From assembly GCA_963750535.1 (NCBI GenBank), contig CAVVRF010000048.1, forward strand, positions 62,001 through 126,000: a stretch of 64,000 bases of DNA, given 5' to 3'. The translations under genes and the position numbers were made by a program. Of the stretch, positions 17,727 to 26,232 are shown piece by piece (the first letter of the stretch is position 1; every line of letters begins with the position of its first letter). The notes beneath the pieces were generated by a model, which made no database searches, was not told the DNA's origin, and saw only the letters and a list, made by a program, of their open reading frames with translations. The DNA comes from JAKFWF01 sp963750535 (lineage in GTDB: Bacteria > Pseudomonadota > Alphaproteobacteria > Rhizobiales > Hyphomicrobiaceae).

Positions 17727-19232
17727 TCAGTAGTTGTAGGCCCGCTCGCCGTGCGCGGTGACGTCGAGGCCCTCGCGCTCCTGCTCGGGCGTCGGCCGCA
17801 GACCGATCACGAGGTCGACCAGCTTGTAGAGGATCAGCGAGCCGATGCCCGACCACAGGATGGTGACGCCCACGGCCTTGAGCTGCGACATCACCTGCGC
17901 GTTGAGGACGAACTCGGCGATGGTGCCTTCGCCGGGCTTCAGCACGTAGTCGGTGATGCCGGTGCCGCCGAAGCTCGGGTTCACCAGAACACCGGTCAGG
18001 ATGGCACCGATGATGCCGCCGATGCAGTGGACGCCGAACACATCGAGACTGTCGTCGTAGCCGATCGCGTTCTTGATCGAGGTGCAGAAGATGAAGCACA
18101 CCACGCCGGCGATCAGCCCGAGCACGATCGCGCCCATCGGACCCGCGTAGCCCGCCGCCGGCGTCACCGCGACGAGACCGGCGACGACGCCCGAAACCAG
18201 GCCGAGGAGCGACGGCTTGCCCTTCACCGCCCACTCGGCGAACATCCAGGAAAGTCCGGCGGCCGCGGTCGCGACGAAGGTGTTGACCATCGCCAGGGCG
18301 GCGGTGGCGTTGGCTTCGAGCGCGGAGCCGGCATTGAAGCCGAACCAGCCGACCCACAGCAGGGCGGCGCCGACCATGGTGAAGGTCAGCGAGTGCGGAG
18401 GCATGGCTTCCTTGCCGAAGCCGACCCGCTTGCCAAGGACGAGCGCGCCCATCAGGCCGGCAATGCCGGCGTTGATGTGAACGACGGTGCCGCCGGCAAA
18501 ATCGATCGCACCCAGCTGGAACAGGTAGCCGGCGTCGGCTGTGACCTGCTCGAGCGCCGCCTCGGCGACCTTCTTGGCATCGCCGCTGGCGGCGGCCACC
18601 TTTTTCGCCGCGTCGCCGAGAGCATCGGGACCGGCCCAGTACCAGACCATGTGGGCGATCGGGCAGTAGATGAGCGTGACCCACAGGATCGTGAACAGCA
18701 GCAGCGCCGAGAATTTCATGCGCTCGGCAAACGCACCGACGATCAGCGCCGGGGTAATGCAGGCGAACGTCATCTGGAACGCGACATAGACCAGCTCTGG
18801 AATGACGACGCCATTGGAGAACGTCGCGACGGTAGCATCGAGGATCGTCTTCTTCTCGGGCGCGATATTGAGGAAGGCCTTGGAGAAGCCGCCGATGAAG
18901 GCGTTGAAGGACGTGCCGCTCGAGAAGGCGAGGCTGTAGCCGTAGAGGACCCAGATCAGGGCGACGACGCAGACGATCGCGAACACCTGCATCAGCATCG
19001 ACAGCATGTTCTTGGTGCGCACGAGGCCGCCATAGAACAGCGCGAGGCCGGGCACCGTCATCATCAGCACGAGCGCCGATGCGATCAGCATCCAGGCGGT
19101 GTCGCCCTTGTTCGGCACCGGGTCGGCCGCGAGCACTGGCGCGGCCAAGGCGGCGACGGCGACCGCGAACGTAGCAAGCCCGAGACCCGTCCCCCGGGTC
19201 TTCGATGCCTGCGTGACAACTTCAAACGTCAT
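17727..19232 (-). CDS. amtB: Ammonium transporter AmtB
   Basis: Inner-membrane ammonium channel of 501 residues, longer than the usual 410-430 because of an N-terminal leader of about 70 residues and an inserted region in the first half. Eleven membrane segments are visible. Amt landmarks include GLALFYGGLVRTKNMLSML, TAGSALEANATAALA-type spacing, the twin His region and GDDSLDVFGVHCIGG-like sequence (here YDDSLDVFGVHCIGG). It is transcribed after glnK on the same strand; GlnK is expected to bind and close it when nitrogen is sufficient. The long plus-strand frame opposite is a shadow. Confidence 0.95.
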   Translation of the reverse strand: MTFEVVTQASKTRGTGLGLATFAVAVAALAAPVLAADPVPNKGDTAWMLIASALVLMMTVPGLALFYGGLVRTKNMLSMLMQVFAIVCVVALIWVLYGYSLAFSSGTSFNAFIGGFSKAFLNIAPEKKTILDATVATFSNGVVIPELVYVAFQMTFACITPALIVGAFAERMKFSALLLFTILWVTLIYCPIAHMVWYWAGPDALGDAAKKVAAASGDAKKVAEAALEQVTADAGYLFQLGAIDFAGGTVVHINAGIAGLMGALVLGKRVGFGKEAMPPHSLTFTMVGAALLWVGWFGFNAGSALEANATAALAMVNTFVATAAAGLSWMFAEWAVKGKPSLLGLVSGVVAGLVAVTPAAGYAGPMGAIVLGLIAGVVCFIFCTSIKNAIGYDDSLDVFGVHCIGGIIGAILTGVLVNPSFGGTGITDYVLKPGEGTIAEFVLNAQVMSQLKAVGVTILWSGIGSLILYKLVDLVIGLRPTPEQEREGLDVTAHGERAYNY

Positions 19233-19246
19233 TGATCAGACTCCCT

Positions 19247-19274
19247 CGTGTTCAACTCTGCGTGTTCAACTCTG
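19247..19274. repeat. Exact 14-bp tandem duplication between glnK and amtB
   Basis: CGTGTTCAACTCTG occurs twice without a gap (19247-19260 and 19261-19274). On the coding strand it falls in the 76-bp leader between the glnK stop and the amtB start. It may be a slippage product or a doubled regulatory site. Confidence 0.8.
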
Positions 19275-19308
19275 TTCGTCGCGTCGATGGTGAGAAATTT
19301 GGAAGGTT

Positions 19309-19648
19309 TCAGAGTGCGCTTTCGTCGGCCTCGCCAGTGCGGATGCGGACCGTGTGCTCGATGGTTGAAACGAAGATCTTGCCGTCGCCGATCTGGCCGG
19401 TCTTCGCGGCCCGCGTGATGGCTTCGACCGCCTTCTCCGAATTCGCCGGCGGCGACGACCACCTCGATCTTGATCTTCGGGAGAAAGCTGACGGCGTACT
19501 CGGCGCCGCGATAGATTTCGGTGTGGCCCTTCTGGCGGCCATAGCCCTTGACCTCGGTGACGGTCATGCCTTGGAAGCCGAGATCGGTGAGGGCTGCACG
19601 CACCTCTTCCAGCTTGAAAGGCTTGATGATCGCGGTCACGAGTTTCAT
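19309..19648 (-). CDS. glnK: PII nitrogen-signal protein GlnK, one-base frameshift as written
   Basis: PII proteins sense 2-oxoglutarate, ATP/ADP and uridylylation state, and gate AmtB. The N-terminal 70 residues are intact in one frame (MKLVTAIIKPFKLEEVRAAL), with the T-loop tyrosine Tyr51 in GRQKGHTEIYRGAEY. The C-terminal part (EKAVEAITRAAKTGQIGDGK, then the final ADESAL) continues in another frame. The span of 340 nt is one base more than 113 codons, so a single extra base near 19440-19455 explains the break. A programmed shift is unlikely because no slippery heptamer is seen. The amtB start lies 76 bp downstream. Confidence 0.93.
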
Positions 19649-19813
19649 GTCATCATCCTCAATTTTCTGATCCCGCGCATGGCGCGCTGGAAAGCGAATC
19701 AAGCGGCGTGCCAACTCGTTTACAAATTCTCAACCGCATGAAAGTGCTGGCGAAACCCGCAATTTCGCCACACCTGTCGGGAAATTAGGCAGCCCACTTG
19801 GCCTAAAAATCAG

Positions 19814-19831
19814 GCAAAAATCGATTTTTGC
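19814..19831. other. Perfect AT-rich 18-bp palindrome
   Basis: GCAAAAATCGATTTTTGC lies 3 bp after the tesB stop, on the shared downstream side of tesB and upstream side of glnK. A related half-site, TAAAAATCAGGC, precedes it. It could be a rho-independent terminator for tesB (minus strand ends in TTTTTGC) or a regulator site for glnK. The rest of 19649-19834 shows nothing else. Confidence 0.5.
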
Positions 19832-19834
19832 TGC

Positions 19835-20746
19835 TTATTTGACCACAAATGCCGTGTCGCGCAATCGCATGAGCCCTTCCTGGGTGACTGACGCGACGAG
19901 TGTGCCGGATCGCGTGTAGATGCTGCCATGGCAGAATCCGCGCGCGCTGCCGGCAAAAGTGCTCTCCTGCGTGTAGAGCAGCCAGTCGTCGACCCGCACC
20001 GGCGCATGCAGCCACATCGCGTGATCGATGCTGGCGAGCTGGATGTCGGTGTCGAACAGCAGCTTGCCGTGCGCGATGAGCGCAGTGTCGAGCAGCGTGA
20101 AATCCGAGGCATAGGCAAGGAGGCTGCAGTGCAGGCTGTCGTCGTCGGCGAGCTGGCCGGTGGCGCGAATCCAAAGGCTTTGTCTCGGTGCCGCCTTGGC
20201 GCGGTCGAGATAGCGGTTGATGTCGAGCGGGCGCACCTCGAACGGCTTATCGCGCTGCCAGAAGCCGCGCAGATTGGCGGGCAGGCGGTCGGCATGCCGC
20301 TCTTGCAACTCCTTCAGGTCGGGCAGGCTCTCGGGCGGCGGCACGTCGGGCATCGCGGTCTGATGCTGGTAGCCATGCTCCTCCTTGTGGAACGAGACGC
20401 TGAGCACGAAGATCGGCCGCCCGTGCTGGATCGCCTTGACCCGGCGGGTGTTGAAGCTGCTGCCGTCGCGCACGCGCTCGACGTCGTAGATGATCGGCGT
20501 GCCCGGATCGCCGCCCAGCAGGAAGTAGCCGTGCATCGAGTGCGGCCGCCGGCCCGGCTCGACGGTGCGGGTGGCGGCGACCAGGGCTTGTGCCAGCACC
20601 AGGCCGCCGTAGACACGCTGCCAGCCCTGTGCCTGGGTCTGGCCGCGATAGAGATTTTGCTCCAGCGGCTCGAGGTCGAGCACGCGGACCAGCGCATCCA
20701 GGGCGCGACTGTTAGCGGCAGTCGCTTTTTGCTTTTTGGGTGGCAT
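19835..20746 (-). CDS. tesB: Acyl-CoA thioesterase II (TesB family)
   Basis: Double hot-dog thioesterase that hydrolyses medium- and long-chain acyl-CoA. The ATG at 20746 gives 303 residues, close to the usual 286-300. Family landmarks are RVYGGLVLAQALVAA, RRPHSMHGYFLLGGDPGTPI and SIDHAMWLHAPVRVDDWLLY, which contains the catalytic-region Asp. It reads toward glnK and ends 186 bp from it. It is divergent from the UbiH-like gene, with 115 bp between the two starts. The adjacent chaperone-like leader seen in the longer frame has no support. Confidence 0.93.
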   Translation of the reverse strand: MPPKKQKATAANSRALDALVRVLDLEPLEQNLYRGQTQAQGWQRVYGGLVLAQALVAATRTVEPGRRPHSMHGYFLLGGDPGTPIIYDVERVRDGSSFNTRRVKAIQHGRPIFVLSVSFHKEEHGYQHQTAMPDVPPPESLPDLKELQERHADRLPANLRGFWQRDKPFEVRPLDINRYLDRAKAAPRQSLWIRATGQLADDDSLHCSLLAYASDFTLLDTALIAHGKLLFDTDIQLASIDHAMWLHAPVRVDDWLLYTQESTFAGSARGFCHGSIYTRSGTLVASVTQEGLMRLRDTAFVVK

Positions 20747-20861
20747 TCGATGGTCCAATGCGATCAAGGTAGGCGGCAGGGCCTGGGTTGCCGTAAAGGG
20801 AATGCACCCGGTCTGGAGTGTCAAGCCAATGCCGGTTCGCGGTCCGGCACCAGGAGCGGCG

Positions 20862-22121
20862 ATGCAGGTGGCGGCGCGCAAGGAAGATTTCGACATTGTA
20901 ATTGCCGGCGGGAGCTATGTCGGGCTGACGCTGGCCTTGGCGTTGGTGCGCGAGATCGGCCCGGGCATCCGGATCGCGGTGGTCGAGCGCACGCCGCCGG
21001 GTCCGGCGACGGATGGCTCGCTGATCGATGATCCGCGTGCGTCGGCGATCGCCGCCGGCTCCTGCCGACTGTTGCAGGCCCTGGGCCTGTGGGCCGCGAT
21101 TGAGGCGGACGCCGTTTCGGTCGCCCGGATCGAGATCACGGATACCAGCCTGAAGGCCGGCGTCAGGCGCTCGCTGCTGAGCTACGACAACGTCGCCGGA
21201 GAGGGCGAGCCGGCCTCCTGGATCGTGCCCAATGCCACGCTTGCCGTGGCGCTCGAGGCCGCCGTCGGCGCCTGCGGCTCAGTCACCCGGATTTTTGGCG
21301 CGAGCGTCGTCGGTTTCGAGGCCGACACCGCCGTCGCGACCGTGGTGCTCGGCGACGGCCGCCGGCTGCGGTCACGACTTGCGATCGCGGCGGACGGGCG
21401 GCGATCGGGGCTGCGCGATGCGGCTGGCATTCGCACGATCGGTTGGAACTACGACCAGGTCGGCATCGTCACCACGATCACGCACGAGCTCGACCATCGG
21501 AACCGGGCCATTCAGCATTTCCTCCCTGGCGGTCCGTTTGCCCTGCTGCCGCTGAAGGGCGGCCACCGCTCCTGCATCACCTGGAGCGAGGAGAAACGCG
21601 AGGCGGCCCGCATCATGGCGCTCGACGACATCGCATTTCTCGACGAGGTCGATCTTCGCGCCGCCGGCCGGCTCGGCGCCGTCAAGCTTGCCGGCCCGCG
21701 CAGGTCCTGGCCGCTCGAGGCGCATCTCGCCCGCAGCTATGTCGGGCGGCGGATAGCGCTGGTCGGTGACGCCGCGCACGGGGTGCATCCGATTGGCGGA
21801 CAGGGGCTCAATCTCGGGTTCCGCGACGTGGCGGCTCTGGCCGAGTGCATCGCCGACGCGGTACGCGTCGGTCTCGACATTGGCGATGCCGATGCGCTGG
21901 CGCGCTACCAGCGCTGGCGGCGGTTCGACAGCGCCATGTCGAGCGCGGCGTACACGGGCCTCAATCGGCTGTTCTCGAACGACAACGCCTTGGTCAGGTC
22001 GCTGCGCGAGGTTGGCCTGACACTGCTCGACCGGCTGCCTCCGGCCAAGCAGATGCTGGTCAACGAGGCGGCCGGCCTCAGCGGCGAGGTTCCGAGGCTG
22101 ATGCAGGCACGATCGGCATAA
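20862..22121 (+). CDS. FAD-dependent ubiquinone-biosynthesis-type hydroxylase (UbiH/UbiF group)
   Basis: 419-residue class A flavoprotein monooxygenase. The start is the ATG at 20862 after CAGGAG. The N-terminal dinucleotide fold reads VIAGGSYVGLTLALALV, a one-residue variant of GxGxxG. DDPRASAIAAGS is the usual second landmark, and LVGDAAHGVHPIGGQGLNLG is the second FAD-binding motif. Members of the group hydroxylate the ring of ubiquinone precursors in the membrane. Which position this one acts on cannot be read. It is encoded next to tesB and not in a larger ubi operon. Confidence 0.88.
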   Translation: MQVAARKEDFDIVIAGGSYVGLTLALALVREIGPGIRIAVVERTPPGPATDGSLIDDPRASAIAAGSCRLLQALGLWAAIEADAVSVARIEITDTSLKAGVRRSLLSYDNVAGEGEPASWIVPNATLAVALEAAVGACGSVTRIFGASVVGFEADTAVATVVLGDGRRLRSRLAIAADGRRSGLRDAAGIRTIGWNYDQVGIVTTITHELDHRNRAIQHFLPGGPFALLPLKGGHRSCITWSEEKREAARIMALDDIAFLDEVDLRAAGRLGAVKLAGPRRSWPLEAHLARSYVGRRIALVGDAAHGVHPIGGQGLNLGFRDVAALAECIADAVRVGLDIGDADALARYQRWRRFDSAMSSAAYTGLNRLFSNDNALVRSLREVGLTLLDRLPPAKQMLVNEAAGLSGEVPRLMQARSA

Positions 22122-22154
22122 GCGGCGTCACAATACATAAGCAGGCGTCACAAT
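22118..22154. repeat. Tandem 20-bp repeat before ugpA
   Basis: Two copies of CATAAGC(A)GGCGTCACAAT sit back to back (22118-22134 and 22136-22154), 20 bp apart, or about two helical turns. They lie 77 bp upstream of the ugpA ATG and just after the stop of the UbiH-like gene, so they are candidate operator sites for the importer operon. Confidence 0.7.
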
Positions 22155-22230
22155 GGTTGTGCTAGCCTGCGGCCGGGGAGGCACTCCGGGATTGCTGTCC
22201 GGACGGATGGCCGGAGCGGGAGGAGAGGGG

Positions 22231-23112
22231 ATGGAGAAACGCTCGATATTCGGTGGCTGGGTGCTGCCGCTCGCGCTGTTGACGCCGCAGCTCATCGTGA
22301 CGTTCGTGTTCTTCTACTGGCCGGCGAGCCAGGCGGTTTGGCAGTCGTTCCTGCTGCAGGACGCGTTCGGGCTGAAGACCGACTTCGTCTGGCTCGACAA
22401 CTACCGCGACCTGCTGAAGCAACCCGAATACTACCAGGCGATGGCGACGACGGCGGTGTTTGCCGTCGCCGTGACATTCCTTTCGCTCTCGATCGCACTC
22501 GCGCTCGCGGTTCAGGCGGACAAGGCGATCAACGGCACCGGCGTCTACAAGACGCTGCTGATCTGGCCCTATGCGGTGGCGCCGGCCGTGGCCGGCGTGT
22601 TGTGGCTGTTCATGTTCCAGCCTTCGCTCGGACTGGTGGCGCGGAGCCTGCGTTCGCTCGGGCTCGACTGGAACCCGCTGCTCAACGGCACACACGCCAT
22701 GACGCTCGTCGTCATGGCGTCGGTGTGGAAGCAGATCAGCTATAATTTCCTGTTCTTTCTCGCCGGGCTCGCGGCCATTCCGCGCTCGGTGTACGAGGCC
22801 GCCGCGATCGACGGCGCCTCGCCGATCCGCCGCTTCTGGACCATCACATTCCCGCTGTTGTCGCCGACCGCGTTCTTCCTGCTCGTCGTCAACATCGTCT
22901 ACGTCTTCTTCGATACCTTCGGCATCATCGATTCGGTCACCGGCGGCGGGCCGGCGAAGGCGACCGAGACGCTGGTCTACAAGGTCTATTCCGACGGCAG
23001 GCTGGGCGGTGACCTCGGCTCCTCGGCGGCGCAGTCGGTGATCCTGATGGTCATCGTGGTGGCGCTGACCGCGATCCAGTTCCGCTACATCGAGCGCAAG
23101 GTGACATACTGA
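22231..23112 (+). CDS. ugpA: ABC importer permease, UgpA-like
   Basis: 293-residue membrane permease with six hydrophobic segments and the EAA loop in VYEAAAIDGASPIRRFWTIT, the site that contacts the ATPase. It matches the UgpA branch (sn-glycerol-3-phosphate or glycerophosphodiester uptake) through TPQLIVTFVFFYWPA at the N-terminus and TGGGPAKATETLVYKVY in the last third. The ribosome site GGAGAGG precedes ATG 22231, and the stop shares one base with the creatininase-like start. No binding-protein gene (UgpB) is next to it, so the binding protein is expected elsewhere. Confidence 0.92.
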   Translation: MEKRSIFGGWVLPLALLTPQLIVTFVFFYWPASQAVWQSFLLQDAFGLKTDFVWLDNYRDLLKQPEYYQAMATTAVFAVAVTFLSLSIALALAVQADKAINGTGVYKTLLIWPYAVAPAVAGVLWLFMFQPSLGLVARSLRSLGLDWNPLLNGTHAMTLVVMASVWKQISYNFLFFLAGLAAIPRSVYEAAAIDGASPIRRFWTITFPLLSPTAFFLLVVNIVYVFFDTFGIIDSVTGGGPAKATETLVYKVYSDGRLGGDLGSSAAQSVILMVIVVALTAIQFRYIERKVTY

Positions 23113-23891
23113 TGGCTTCATCCGTGATGTGGAAGGAACTGACGGCGGAGGACATCGGCGCGCTCGCCCGAGCCGGCGCGGTGGCGATCCTGCCGGTGGC
23201 ATCGATGGAGCAGCACGGGCCGCATCTGCCGGTCGGGGTCGATACGATCCTTTGCGAGGGCGTGTGCCGCGCCGCCGCCGAGCGCATCCGGCATCAGACG
23301 CCGGTGGTGGTTGCGCCGACATTGTGGTGCGGCATGGCCGAGCATCACATGGCGTTCGGCGGCACCTTCACATTCGACATTCCGACCTATCGCTCGGTGC
23401 TGCTCGCATTCCTGAAAAGCATCGAGCGGGCCGGCTTCAAGCGGGTCGCCATCGTCAACGGCCATGGTGGCAACGTCTCGGCGCTCAACGCGTTCCTGCC
23501 GGATCTCGCCCGCGAGACATCCGTCGACCTGGTGGCGACGACCTATTTCGAGCTGGCGCTGCCGGCGCTTGGCGGCATCCTCGAGGACCAGAACAGCGTG
23601 CTGCACGCGTGCGAGCTCGAAACCTCGCTGATGATGGTGCTGGCGCCCGGCACCGTGAAGCACGACCGGATCGCCGAGGCGGTCGGCCCGAACTTCGCCA
23701 ACTCGCGCGATGTGCTGATGCCGGCGGTGCAGCGGTTCCGCTCGCTGAAGTCGTTCACCGCCAACGGCGTGGTCGGCGATCCGCGGCGGGCGAGCCGGGC
23801 CAAGGGCGAGGCGTTGCTGGCCGCCTGCGCGAAGCTGCTCGGCGACACGATCGCCGATCCGGCGACGTGGAAGGGACCAGATCATGGTTGA
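23112..23891 (+). CDS. Creatininase-family amidohydrolase
   Basis: 259-residue metal-dependent hydrolase. The metal and catalytic residues are seen in SMEQHGPHLPVGVDT, in IVNGHGGNVSALNAF, and in the ELETSLMM segment. The family includes creatininase, Fapy-type hydrolases and many of unknown substrate. It is inserted between ugpA and ugpE with one-base and 8-base overlaps, so it is translated together with the importer. That placement suggests it acts on whatever the importer brings in, but the substrate cannot be read. Confidence 0.9.
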   Translation: MASSVMWKELTAEDIGALARAGAVAILPVASMEQHGPHLPVGVDTILCEGVCRAAAERIRHQTPVVVAPTLWCGMAEHHMAFGGTFTFDIPTYRSVLLAFLKSIERAGFKRVAIVNGHGGNVSALNAFLPDLARETSVDLVATTYFELALPALGGILEDQNSVLHACELETSLMMVLAPGTVKHDRIAEAVGPNFANSRDVLMPAVQRFRSLKSFTANGVVGDPRRASRAKGEALLAACAKLLGDTIADPATWKGPDHG

Positions 23892-24735
23892 GCATCGAGG
23901 CCTTCTGCGAAGAGTAATTCCGCATGTGGTCCTGCTGATCGGCATCGCGATCATCGCGTTCCCGGTCTACCTCTGCTTCGTCGGCTCGACCCATCCGCAG
24001 GACATCATCGCCAACGGCCGCATGCCGATCACGCCGGGGCCGCTGTTCGTCGAGACGTACTGGAAGGCGCTGTTCATCGGCACCAGCGGCACGACACGGC
24101 AGCCGGTGTGGCAGATGCTCGCCAACAGCGCCGTGATGGCCGGGCTGATCGCGGTCGGCAAGATCACCATATCGCTGCTGTCGGCCTACGCGGTGGTCTA
24201 CTTCAAGTTCCCGTTCCGCATGACGGCGTTCTGGCTGATCTTCATGACACTGATGCTGCCCGTGGAGGTGCGCATCTATCCGACCTACAAGATCGTCGCC
24301 GATCTCGGGTTGCTCGATACCTACGCCGGGCTCACCATTCCGCTGATCGCGTCGGCGACCGCGACACTGTTCTTCCGGCAGTTCTTCATGACGATCCCGG
24401 ACGAGCTGATCGAGGCGTCGAAGCTCGACGGCGCCGGGCCGTGGCGGTTCTTCAAGGATACGCTGCTGCCGCTGTCGACCACCAACATCGCGGCGCTGTT
24501 CGTGATCCTCTTCATCTACGGCTGGAACCAGTACCTGTGGCCGCTGCTGATCACCACCCGCGACGACATGCAGACGGTGGTGATCGGCATCAAGAAGATG
24601 ATCGTCACCGCCGACGCGCTGACCGAGTGGAACGTGGTCATGGCCACCGCCATGCTCGCCATGGTGCCGCCGGTGCTGGTGGTGGTGCTGATGCAGCGCT
24701 GGTTCGTGAAAGGACTGGTGGAGACGGAGAAATAG
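23884..24735 (+). CDS. ugpE: ABC importer permease, UgpE-like
   Basis: 283-residue permease and partner of the UgpA-like subunit. Six hydrophobic segments are visible, with the EAA loop in LIEASKLDGAGPWRFFKDTL and the UgpE-type ending (LVVVLMQRWFVKGLVETEK). It overlaps the creatininase-like gene by 8 bp. A REP-like palindrome follows the stop, separating it from ugpC by 266 bp, which may attenuate transcription. Confidence 0.92.
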   Translation: MVEHRGLLRRVIPHVVLLIGIAIIAFPVYLCFVGSTHPQDIIANGRMPITPGPLFVETYWKALFIGTSGTTRQPVWQMLANSAVMAGLIAVGKITISLLSAYAVVYFKFPFRMTAFWLIFMTLMLPVEVRIYPTYKIVADLGLLDTYAGLTIPLIASATATLFFRQFFMTIPDELIEASKLDGAGPWRFFKDTLLPLSTTNIAALFVILFIYGWNQYLWPLLITTRDDMQTVVIGIKKMIVTADALTEWNVVMATAMLAMVPPVLVVVLMQRWFVKGLVETEK

Positions 24736-24741
24736 CTTTTG

Positions 24742-24771
24742 CCCTCTCCCCCGCTACTTCGGGGGAGAGGG
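24742..24771. repeat. REP-like palindrome between ugpE and ugpC
   Basis: CCCTCTCCCCC (24742-24752) and GGGGGAGAGGG (24761-24771) form an 11-bp stem. A second small hairpin (GCCGGCG/CGCCGGC) and a GGGTGAGGGG tail follow, a layout seen in scattered alphaproteobacterial intergenic repeats. No gene was found in 24736-25001. Confidence 0.75.
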
Positions 24772-25001
24772 CAGAGGCCGGCGCCGTTTCGCCGGCCGAG
24801 GGTGAGGGGCGGCTGAGCGCACCACGCTTCGAGCGCCGACGAAATTGATGTGATCGAGGGCTGGTACAAGTGCCGCCTCCTCTCCGCGCTTCGAAAATCC
24901 GATCGGTTTTCCACGAGATGACTTTCGAAAGTGTGGCTTCGAATTCGCAGACCGGGCATCGGGCAAAGCCCTTCTGGAAATTCTGGAAAGGGAAAGTAGC
25001 A

Positions 25002-26084
25002 ATGGCCTCAGTAACACTCGATCAGGTTCGCAAGGTCTACGCCGGTGGCGTCGAGGCGGTGAAGGGCGTGTCGCTCGCCATTCCCGACGGCTCGTTCACC
25101 GTGCTGCTGGGGCCGTCCGGGTGCGGCAAGTCGACGTTGCTCAGGATGATCGCCGGGCTCGAGACGATCAGCGGCGGCACCATCGCCATCGGCGGCCGCG
25201 TCGTCAACGACGTCGAGCCGGCCGACCGCGACATCGCCATGGTGTTCCAGAACTACGCGCTCTACCCGCACATGAGCGTCTACGACAACATGGCCTACGG
25301 CCTGCGCAACCGCGGCGTCGCCAAGGCGGTGATCGAGGCGCGGGTGGCGGAAGCGGCGCGCATGCTGGAGATCGGTCCGTTCCTCGACCGCAAGCCGCGC
25401 GCGCTGTCCGGCGGCCAGCGGCAGCGCGTCGCCATGGGCCGGGCGGTGGTGCGCGAGCCGCAGGCGTTCCTGTTCGACGAGCCGCTGTCGAATCTCGACG
25501 CCAAGCTGCGCGTGCAGATGCGGCTCGAGATCCGCCGCCTGCACAACCGGCTGAAGGCGACCTCGATCTTCGTCACCCACGACCAGGTCGAGGCGATGAC
25601 GCTCGCCGACACGGTGGTGGTGATGAACGCCGGCCGGGTGGAGCAGACCGGCACGCCGATCGACGTCTATCGCAAGCCGGCATCGAAGTTCGTCGCGACG
25701 TTCATCGGCTCGCCGGCGATGAACCTGGTGCCGGGCAGGATCGTCGAGCCGGGTGTCGTCGAGGTGTCCGGCGGCGGCCGGCTGGGTTACGACGCGGCAC
25801 GGTTCGGCGGTTCGGCCGGGCAGGGCATCGAGATCGGCGTGCGGCCGGAGGACATCGAGATCGCGGCGGCCGGCGCCGCGCACACGGTGCAGATCAAGCG
25901 GGAGTTCGTCGAGGAGCTCGGCGCGACCAGACTCATTCACGGTCTCGTCGGCGACAACGCGGCGATGGTGATGGCGGTGCCATCGGCGACGCCGCTCAAC
26001 GGCGATGCAACGCTCGCGGTCGCGGCGCCGGTGGCCGCCGTGCACCTGTTCGATCCGGCTAGCGGCGCGAGCCTCAGGGCTTGA
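25002..26084 (+). CDS. ugpC: ABC importer ATP-binding subunit, UgpC-like
   Basis: 360-residue ATPase. Walker A is GPSGCGKST, the ABC signature ALSGGQRQRVAMGRA, Walker B FLFDEPLSNLDAKLR and the H-loop FVTHDQVEAM. The C-terminal 120 residues form the regulatory OB-type domain with IGVRPEDIEI, as in MalK/UgpC. The start at 25002 is the ATG giving MASVTLDQVRKVY; the longer frame upstream lacks family character. It belongs with ugpA and ugpE, but the gap and palindrome suggest its expression may be set separately. Confidence 0.93.
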   Translation: MASVTLDQVRKVYAGGVEAVKGVSLAIPDGSFTVLLGPSGCGKSTLLRMIAGLETISGGTIAIGGRVVNDVEPADRDIAMVFQNYALYPHMSVYDNMAYGLRNRGVAKAVIEARVAEAARMLEIGPFLDRKPRALSGGQRQRVAMGRAVVREPQAFLFDEPLSNLDAKLRVQMRLEIRRLHNRLKATSIFVTHDQVEAMTLADTVVVMNAGRVEQTGTPIDVYRKPASKFVATFIGSPAMNLVPGRIVEPGVVEVSGGGRLGYDAARFGGSAGQGIEIGVRPEDIEIAAAGAAHTVQIKREFVEELGATRLIHGLVGDNAAMVMAVPSATPLNGDATLAVAAPVAAVHLFDPASGASLRA

Positions 26085-26182
26085 ATTTCCGCGCTCTCAC
26101 CGCGCCACGGATGTCATCCCAGCAATGCATGCCGGGACCCATTGAGCAAAGAGGCTGGTGTCTGGAATCGTGGCCCGATGGA

Positions 26183-26203
26183 TCCCGGGGACAAGCCCCG
26201 GGA
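26183..26203. repeat. REP-like palindrome after ugpC
   Basis: TCCCGGGG (26183-26190) and CCCCGGGA (26196-26203) with a 5-nt loop lie in the 148 bp between the convergent ugpC and GH3 genes. The flank GCCGGGACCCATTGAG at about 26129 is a related half-copy. Confidence 0.7.
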
Positions 26204-26232
26204 CGCTGATTTTCACGATCTTGCCAAGGGGC

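Noticed and set aside
17682..19235. 517-codon plus-strand reading frame opposite amtB
   Set aside because: A shadow of a clearly identified gene in GC-rich DNA, with no start signal or motif.
19400..19500. Programmed ribosomal frameshift in glnK
   Set aside because: No slippery heptamer or nearby stem is visible, and many unrelated genes in the window show similar single-base shifts.
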